From Streptomyces regalis (lineage in GTDB: Bacteria; Actinomycetota; Actinomycetes; Streptomycetales; Streptomycetaceae), in assembly GCF_001509475.1 (NCBI RefSeq), contig NZ_LLZG01000136.1:1-5890 (forward strand): DNA of 5,890 nt, in the 5' to 3' direction. Under the pieces are notes generated by a model. It did not search any database. It was not told the origin of the DNA and saw only the letters and a list, made by a program, of their open reading frames with translations. Each line of letters begins with the position of its first letter. Within the stretch, counting starts at the first letter, position 1. Shown piece by piece: positions 1-5,890 of the stretch. The translations under genes were made by a program, and so were the position numbers.

Positions 1-4
1 CGGC

Positions 5-198
5 CGCTACGCGCCCGGCCCCTCAAATTCCCCGAGGCTCCGCGCCCCCCTCACCCGACGCGATTCGTCCCGGCCCCACAACCCCCCGCTTCCCCCCCCC
101 CCCCCGCTCCGCCAGACTGCCCCACGGGCGCTACGCGCCCGAACCCTCAGATGCCGCGACGCTCCGCGCCGCCCTCACCAGACGCGATTCCTCCCGGC
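5..198. repeat. Imperfect direct repeat, two ~70-bp copies, in a gene-free stretch
   Basis: Bases 5-74 and 129-198 line up without gaps at an offset of 124 bp and differ at about 9 positions by eye. Both begin CGCTACGCGCCCG and both hold CTCCGCGCC and GACGCGATTC. The second copy is preceded by a perfect 7-bp inverted repeat (125-131 with 135-141, loop TAC) that overlaps its start. Between the copies lies an uninterrupted run of 14 C (92-105). No open frame here has a recognisable protein or start signal, so I regard 1-217 as intergenic. The repeat lies downstream of the phosphatase gene on the minus strand and may be a dispersed intergenic element; that role is inference. Confidence 0.6.
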
Positions 199-212
199 GC
201 TGCAGCCCCGGG
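193..212 (-). terminator. Weak hairpin just after the phosphatase stop codon
   Basis: CCCGG (193-197) pairs with CCGGG (208-212) around a loop that itself contains the palindrome GCTGCAGC. It begins 5 bases after the stop codon of the minus-strand phosphatase gene. The stem is only 5 bp and no T-tract follows, so a terminator role is tentative; the 125-141 inverted repeat further downstream could serve instead. Confidence 0.25.
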
Positions 213-217
213 GTTCC

Positions 218-682
218 TCATGAGACTCCGCTGAAGCGCCGCACGTAGCCCCGCTGCCACGGCGTCTCCACGGCGTGCCGGTCGTAGCCCCGCCGCACGA
301 AGTCCACGGCCTCCTCGGCCGGTACGCCGTCCAGCACTGCCAGACACGCCAGCGCCGTCCCCGTACGGCCGCGGCCGCCGCCGCATGCGATCTCGACCCG
401 TTCGTGTGCGTCGGCGGCCCGCTCCCAGGCCTCGGCGAAGGCGGTGCGGGCGGTGGCGCGGTCGGACGGGAGGCGGAAGTCGGGCCAGCGGATCCAGTGG
501 GATTCCCAGGGGACTTCGGGGGGTGGCTCGGCGAGGAGATAGACGCCGTACGAAGGGGTCTGTGCCCCCGGGTCGAGGGGGCGGCGCAGGCCCCGGCCCC
601 GGATCAGTCGCCCGGAGGGCAGCCGGAGCACGCCCGGTCCCCGCTCGTCCCACCGCTTGTCGCTGTCCGCCACACTCTCCAC
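218..682 (-). CDS. Small protein-tyrosine-phosphatase-like protein (CX5R family)
   Basis: A predicted cytoplasmic protein of 154 aa that probably hydrolyses phosphate esters on protein tyrosine (or other phospho-substrates) through a cysteine phospho-enzyme. The signature ACGGGRGRTG places the nucleophile at Cys100 and the phosphate-binding Arg at 106, followed by Thr107, matching C-x2-G-x2-R-T. A WPD motif (Trp66-Pro67-Asp68) supplies the expected general acid. The His that usually precedes the Cys is Ala99 here. The C-terminal part (RRGYDRHAVETPWQRGYV) looks like a helical cap. No signal peptide or membrane segment is visible. I chose the GTG at 682 because the protein character (RW..GPGVLRLPSGR) begins soon after it and a promoter-like -10 lies 6 bases upstream; a second in-frame GTG at 673 is possible. 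Neither has a convincing ribosome site. The gene is divergent from the sigma factor gene; a functional link is not shown. The family call is firm, the substrate unknown. Confidence 0.82.
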   Translation of the reverse strand: MESVADSDKRWDERGPGVLRLPSGRLIRGRGLRRPLDPGAQTPSYGVYLLAEPPPEVPWESHWIRWPDFRLPSDRATARTAFAEAWERAADAHERVEIACGGGRGRTGTALACLAVLDGVPAEEAVDFVRRGYDRHAVETPWQRGYVRRFSGVS

Positions 683-688
683 ACGCCC

Positions 689-717
689 ATTCGAACCCGG
701 CCCCGCACACCGGGCAA
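689..717 (-). promoter_or_regulatory. Candidate promoter of the phosphatase gene, possibly leaderless
   Basis: Read on the minus strand, TTGCCC (717-712) is followed after 17 bases by TCGAAT (694-689). Each matches the housekeeping consensus (TTGACA / TATAAT) at 4 of 6 positions. Only 6 bases separate the -10 box from the GTG at 682, so transcription could begin at or very near the start codon. That would explain the missing ribosome binding site. The prediction is from pattern only. Confidence 0.3.
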
Positions 718-740
718 CCGAATCCCCCGCATCGGTGGTC
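714..740 (+). promoter_or_regulatory. Candidate ECF-type promoter of the sigma operon
   Basis: GCAACC (714-719) and GGTC (737-740) are separated by 17 bases. This is the general layout of ECF sigma promoters, which have an AAC-containing -35 box and a short GTC-type -10 box. Transcription would start near 746-748, leaving a short leader that just includes the GGGAGG ribosome site at 751-756. The sigma factor encoded downstream may therefore drive its own gene, but that is inference. Confidence 0.35.
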
Positions 741-763
741 TGGAGGGCGAGGGAGGGTGCTTG

Positions 764-1288
764 ATGCAGGCCGAACAAGAGGCCCAGTTCCAGGAATTCG
801 TCAGGGCGCGGTGGTCCCACCTGGTGCGGACCGCGTATCTGCTCACGGGCGACGCGCACCATGCCGAGGACCTGACGCAGACGGCGCTGGCGAAGGCGTA
901 CCGCTCATGGCGGCGGGTGGCACGCGCCGACAATCCGGAGGCGTACGTCCGGCGCATGCTGGTCAGCTGCAACAGCGACCGATTTCGCAAACGGCGGGTC
1001 GCCGAGTCGTTGACCGCCGCGCCGCCGGAGACGGCGGGGCGCGAGGCCGGCTATGCGGGCGTGGACGAGCGCGGCGCGCTGCTCGGCGCGCTCGCCCAAC
1101 TGCCGCCCAAACAGCGGGCAGTGGTCGTGATGCGCTATTGGGAGGACCTGTCCGAGGCGGAGGTGGCCGACGTGCTCGGCTGCTCCATCGGCACGGTCAA
1201 GAGCCAGGCGTCGAAAGGGCTGGCGAAGTTGCGTACGTATCCGGGGCTCGCTCGGATGACGCCGTCCGGGCTAGGAGGCAGCAGGTGA
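764..1288 (+). CDS. ECF RNA polymerase sigma factor, SigE family of Streptomyces type
   Basis: A 174-aa alternative sigma factor that would direct core RNA polymerase to a small set of promoters. Region 2 spans about residues 9-78, with LVRTAYLLTGDAHHAEDLTQ matching regions 2.1-2.2 and YVRRMLVSCNSDRFRKRR in region 2.4, which reads the -10 box. A linker (about 79-102) leads to region 4 (about 103-157). There, ALAQLPPKQRAVVVMRYWED and the helix-turn-helix LSEAEVADVLGCSIGTVKSQ would bind the -35 box. Length and the YLLTGD / LPPKQRAV hallmarks fit the actinobacterial SigE-family ECF group, which is a family name and does not imply orthology to S. coelicolor SigE. The ATG at 764 is preceded by GGGAGG (751-756) at a 7-base gap; the long in-frame open stretch upstream has no such site and no sigma similarity. 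The stop overlaps the next gene. Target promoters are unknown apart from the candidate upstream. Confidence 0.9.
   Translation: MQAEQEAQFQEFVRARWSHLVRTAYLLTGDAHHAEDLTQTALAKAYRSWRRVARADNPEAYVRRMLVSCNSDRFRKRRVAESLTAAPPETAGREAGYAGVDERGALLGALAQLPPKQRAVVVMRYWEDLSEAEVADVLGCSIGTVKSQASKGLAKLRTYPGLARMTPSGLGGSR
1273..1288 (+). promoter_or_regulatory. Strong internal ribosome site and GTGA stop-start overlap
   Basis: AGGAGG (1273-1278), 6 bases before the GTG at 1285, lies inside the end of the sigma gene. The GTG overlaps the sigma stop codon TGA (1286-1288) as GTGA. This fixes the start of the membrane protein and indicates translational coupling, as is common for a sigma factor and its regulator. 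Confidence 0.85.
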
Positions 1289-2229
1289 ACGACGACGAGC
1301 AGCGACAGGGAGCTGGAGCACAGAGCGAGCCGGACTTCGAGGAGCAGGTGCGGGAACTGCTCGCCGAGGGCGCGTACACGATCCACCCGTCGCCGGCGCC
1401 GTATCCGGCGATCCGGCGCCGGGGCATGGTCGAGCGGCGGCGCCGGGTGGCGGCGGCCGGGGCGGTGCTGGTGACGCTGGCGGCGATGCCGGTGGGCGCG
1501 TATGCGCTGAGCGGTGGGGGTGCGGGCGGGGGCGTGGCTACCACCCCGACGCCCTCGGTCAGTGCGACTCGGGCCCCGTCGCCGGCCCCGTCCCCGACGC
1601 CGAGTGGGCCCGCGCGGCCGGCCACGAAGGGGCAGCTGCTCGACGGGGTCACCTTCGAGCAGGCCGCGGACGGGCTGGAGAAGTGCCTGGCCTACCAGCG
1701 CTCGGGATCCTTCGCGGGCGACACGGACCTGGGCACGTCGGAGGACTACCGGATCCTGCTGGCCATGCGCAGCACCGGCGACTCCAACACGCCCGGCGAC
1801 GGCATGTACGTCGTCGCGGTGAACGAGAAGCCGCAGCAGATCCGGCTGATCTGCAACATCAAGGAGGGCGAGGCCCAGGGCCTCAGCACCAGAGTCGGCA
1901 ACGACGCCGACGCCATTCCGGACGAGGGCCCGGTGTTCGTCGACCCCAACAACGGCAAGCTCTACCAGCAGTCGTTCCTCGACCGGGGCAACTGGAAGCT
2001 GCCGTTCCGCTGGGGCATCATCGGCACGGTCAAGTCGTCGGTGACCAAGGTGACGGTCTCCTACGGCGACTCCAGCGCCGAGGCCGGCCTGGACCACGGC
2101 TGGTTCGTGGCGTCCGGCGTGCTCAACGAGCAGGTCACCGTCGCGCCGCACATCAAGGGCTACGACGCCGACGGCAAGCTGGTCTACGACTCCGACGAGG
2201 ACAAGTACTACGAGCGGACCCTGCCGTAG
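1285..2229 (+). CDS. Single-pass membrane protein, probable partner or anti-sigma regulator of the ECF sigma factor
   Basis: A 314-aa protein of unrecognised family. The N-terminal ~54 residues are cytoplasmic and end in a basic stretch (RRRG..ERRRR, about 44-54). One hydrophobic helix follows (about 55-75), with the positive charges predicting N-in, C-out topology. A Gly stretch (77-83) and a low-complexity Thr/Pro/Ser/Ala linker (about 85-113) cross the wall region, and an outer domain covers about 115-314. It contains two cysteines, Cys134 and Cys190, that could form a disulfide, and an acidic, tyrosine-rich end (YDSDEDKYYE). Translational coupling to the sigma gene suggests it senses an envelope signal and restrains the sigma factor through its short N-terminal part (DFEEQVRELLAEGAY, 17-31). 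No zinc anti-sigma HxxxCxxC motif is present, so anti-sigma activity is inferred from position and topology alone. It could instead be a co-expressed envelope effector. The start is set by the AGGAGG site and GTGA overlap. Confidence 0.83.
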   Translation: MNDDEQRQGAGAQSEPDFEEQVRELLAEGAYTIHPSPAPYPAIRRRGMVERRRRVAAAGAVLVTLAAMPVGAYALSGGGAGGGVATTPTPSVSATRAPSPAPSPTPSGPARPATKGQLLDGVTFEQAADGLEKCLAYQRSGSFAGDTDLGTSEDYRILLAMRSTGDSNTPGDGMYVVAVNEKPQQIRLICNIKEGEAQGLSTRVGNDADAIPDEGPVFVDPNNGKLYQQSFLDRGNWKLPFRWGIIGTVKSSVTKVTVSYGDSSAEAGLDHGWFVASGVLNEQVTVAPHIKGYDADGKLVYDSDEDKYYERTLP

Positions 2230-2262
2230 CACCGAGCCACATCAGGGATCCGCAGCACCGAC

Positions 2263-2301
2263 GGGCCGGGGGCGCCGCACAGGGGACGGCGCCCCCGGCC
2301 C
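2263..2301. terminator. Perfect 15-bp stem hairpin between convergent genes
   Basis: Bases 2263-2277 are the exact reverse complement of 2287-2301, with a 9-base loop (CACAGGGGA). The arm reads GGGCCGGGGGCGCCG. It starts 33 bases after the stop of the membrane protein gene and ends 8 bases before the stop of the convergent AraC gene, so it can terminate transcription from both sides. No T-tract is present, as is usual in Streptomyces. Confidence 0.88.
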
Positions 2302-2309
2302 CGCCGTTG

Positions 2310-2798
<489 letters not shown>

Positions 2799-2826
2799 AC
2801 CCGCATCTTCCCGGGCGGCCTCCCAC

Positions 2827-2862
2827 CTCGTCCACTCCCGCGTCCGACGGGAGCGGGACGAG
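2827..2862 (-). terminator. Hairpin between the UvrA-like and AraC genes
   Basis: CTCGTCC (2827-2833) pairs with GGACGAG (2856-2862), and CTCCCG (2835-2840) with CGGGAG (2848-2853). A small 1x2 internal loop lies between the two stems and a 7-base loop closes the hairpin, giving 13 bp in total. It lies about 40 bases past the UvrA-like stop codon and 28 bases before the AraC start. It may terminate the VOC-ATPase transcript or attenuate read-through into the AraC gene. There is no T-tract; an operator role is also possible. Confidence 0.55.
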
Positions 2863-2903
2863 AGGAGGGCCAGCACCGGTGCCGAGGCGAGACACATCGC
2901 GGG

Positions 2904-5267
<2,364 letters not shown>

Positions 5268-5270
5268 CGC

Positions 5271-5681
5271 TCAGCCCCGTTCCTGGATACGGATCAGGTT
5301 GCCCGCGGGGTCCCGGAACGCGCAGTCGCGGATGCCGTACGGCTGGTCGGTCGGTTCCTGGACGACCTCGGCGCCGCTCGCCTGCACCTTCTCGAAGGTG
5401 TCGTCGACGTTCGGGGTGGCCAGCAGGATCCAGCCGTAGGTCCCCTTGGCCATCATCTCGGCGATGGTGCGGCGCTCGTCCTCGGTGATGCCGGGGTCGG
5501 CGGCGGGCGGGGCCAGGAGGATGGACGTGCCGGGCTGGCCGGCGGGGCCGACGGTGATCCAGCGCATCTTGCCCTGCCCGACATCGGTACGGACTTCAAA
5601 ACCGAGGGCGTCGCGGTAGAAGGCCAGGGAGGCCTCCGGGTCGTCGTGCGGAAGAAAGCTGGCGTGAATCGAGATGTCCAT
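5271..5681 (-). CDS. VOC (glyoxalase/bleomycin-resistance fold) protein
   Basis: A 136-aa cytoplasmic protein with two beta-alpha-beta-beta-beta halves (about 1-58 and 83-134). The family hallmarks are ASLAFYRDALGFEV (17-30), DTFEKVQASGAEVVQEP (94-110) and the ending FRDPAGNLIRIQE (122-134). VOC proteins are metal-dependent enzymes or small-molecule binders, including glyoxalase I, fosfomycin-modifying enzymes and the bleomycin-binding protein. His6 and Glu134 sit where two metal ligands are often found, but the usual His of the second half, before the ATPNVDDTF stretch, appears to be replaced (YGWILLA). A metal enzyme or a binding protein are both possible. I prefer the ATG at 5681, since MDISIHASFLPH begins the fold and a -10-like box lies 7 bases upstream. 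A GTG at 5690 would add three residues but would overlap that box. It is the first gene of an operon with the UvrA-like ATPase. Family is certain, substrate unknown. Confidence 0.9.
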   Translation of the reverse strand: MDISIHASFLPHDDPEASLAFYRDALGFEVRTDVGQGKMRWITVGPAGQPGTSILLAPPAADPGITEDERRTIAEMMAKGTYGWILLATPNVDDTFEKVQASGAEVVQEPTDQPYGIRDCAFRDPAGNLIRIQERG

Positions 5682-5688
5682 GCCCGTC

Positions 5689-5694
5689 ACGCTA
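5689..5694 (-). promoter_or_regulatory. Candidate -10 box of the VOC-UvrA-like operon
   Basis: On the minus strand TAGCGT (5694-5689) fits the Streptomyces TAGnnT -10 pattern and ends 7 bases before the ATG at 5681, the distance expected if transcription starts at the start codon. I find no good -35 box at 16-19 bases upstream and no purine-rich ribosome site, so a leaderless transcript is plausible but unproven. Confidence 0.3.
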
Positions 5695-5794
5695 GCCGCG
5701 GCTCGGGGGCGGCGCTTCTCGATTCCTGACCTGTACGGGCGGCCCCGCCGGTTCCGCCGTTCTTCGCCCCCGCCGCCCCTACCCGTCCCATCCC

Positions 5795-5815
5795 CAGGGG
5801 GCTCTGCCCCCTGGA
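5795..5815. repeat. Short hairpin of the right-end intergenic element
   Basis: CCAGGGGG (5795-5802) is the exact reverse complement of CCCCCTGG (5808-5815), with the 5-base loop CTCTG. It stands 7 bases before the larger hairpin, and the two together look like one paired-hairpin unit. Confidence 0.75.
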
Positions 5816-5822
5816 CCCCCGC

Positions 5823-5873
5823 TCCTCGAACGCCGGAGGGGCTGAGTTTTTCAGCCCGTCCGGCGTTTGAGGA
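5823..5873. repeat. Long hairpin, dispersed Streptomyces-type intergenic element or bidirectional terminator
   Basis: The outer arms 5823-5837 (TCCTCGAACGCCGGA) and 5859-5873 (TCCGGCGTTTGAGGA) are reverse complements at 14 of 15 positions. After one G-G mismatch, the inner arms GGGCTGA (5839-5845) and TCAGCCC (5851-5857) pair perfectly around a GTTTT loop. I recall very similar paired hairpins between many Streptomyces genes; that is from memory and not checked here. It lies upstream of the VOC operon, where it could end transcription arriving from a gene beyond the window. The rest of 5695-5890 shows nothing I can name. Confidence 0.7.
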
Positions 5874-5890
5874 CGAGGCCCGTTCAGGGC

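Noticed and set aside
275..763. N-terminal extension of the sigma factor (and the similar one of the membrane protein from 385)
   Set aside because: The added residues are antisense to the phosphatase gene and unlike any sigma factor; strong ribosome sites precede ATG 764 and GTG 1285.
1285..1450. Zinc-binding anti-sigma domain in the membrane protein
   Set aside because: There is no cysteine before residue 134 and no HxxxCxxC motif, so the classic ZAS fold is excluded.
1135..2232. Minus-strand open frame opposite the membrane protein
   Set aside because: Its product is valine/arginine-rich with no domain, it crosses the terminator-side end of a well-supported gene, and it has no ribosome site.
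2799..2897. Longer AraC protein starting at ATG 2897
   Set aside because: The ribosome site is poor, the extra 33 residues are not AraC-like and would include a strong hairpin; GTG 2798 has a better site.

Overview
The window looks like chromosomal DNA from Streptomyces or a close actinomycete relative. The base composition is very GC-rich, GTG starts are common, and GC-rich hairpin terminators lack T-tracts. The right end carries a paired-hairpin intergenic element of a kind I recall from Streptomyces chromosomes. I see no rRNA, tRNA, CRISPR array, transposase or integrase. Five convincing genes and one small phosphatase gene fill most of the window, and both ends are non-coding.

Left part (1-2309). 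Bases 1-217 hold no gene. They contain two imperfect ~70-bp direct repeats and a run of 14 C. A short CX5R protein-tyrosine-phosphatase-like gene (218-682, minus) is divergent from a small SigE-family ECF sigma factor gene (764-1288, plus). The 81-bp gap between them holds candidate promoters for both directions, and their -35 boxes overlap. The sigma gene overlaps the start of a single-pass membrane protein gene (1285-2229) by the 4-base GTGA arrangement. That protein has a short basic cytoplasmic N-terminus, one membrane helix, a Pro/Thr/Ser linker and an outer domain with two cysteines. It is the obvious candidate partner or anti-sigma factor, although no zinc anti-sigma motif is visible. 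A perfect 15-bp stem hairpin (2263-2301) ends this unit and also faces the convergent AraC gene.

Right part (2310-5890). Three minus-strand genes are read in the order VOC-fold protein (5681-5271), UvrA-like twin ABC ATPase (5267-2904), then a small AraC-type regulator (2798-2310). The first two are 3 bp apart and clearly co-transcribed. The UvrA-like protein has two complete ATPase sites and a zinc-finger module, but almost none of the UvrB-binding region. It is therefore the UvrA2/DrrC type, linked in some actinomycetes to tolerance of DNA-binding drugs, rather than the housekeeping excinuclease subunit. The VOC superfamily includes bleomycin-binding and glutathione-transferase-type resistance proteins. 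Together with the AraC regulator this suggests, by inference only, a small stress or drug-tolerance module. A hairpin at 2827-2862 separates the AraC gene from the ATPase gene. The last ~200 bases are intergenic and carry two strong hairpins.
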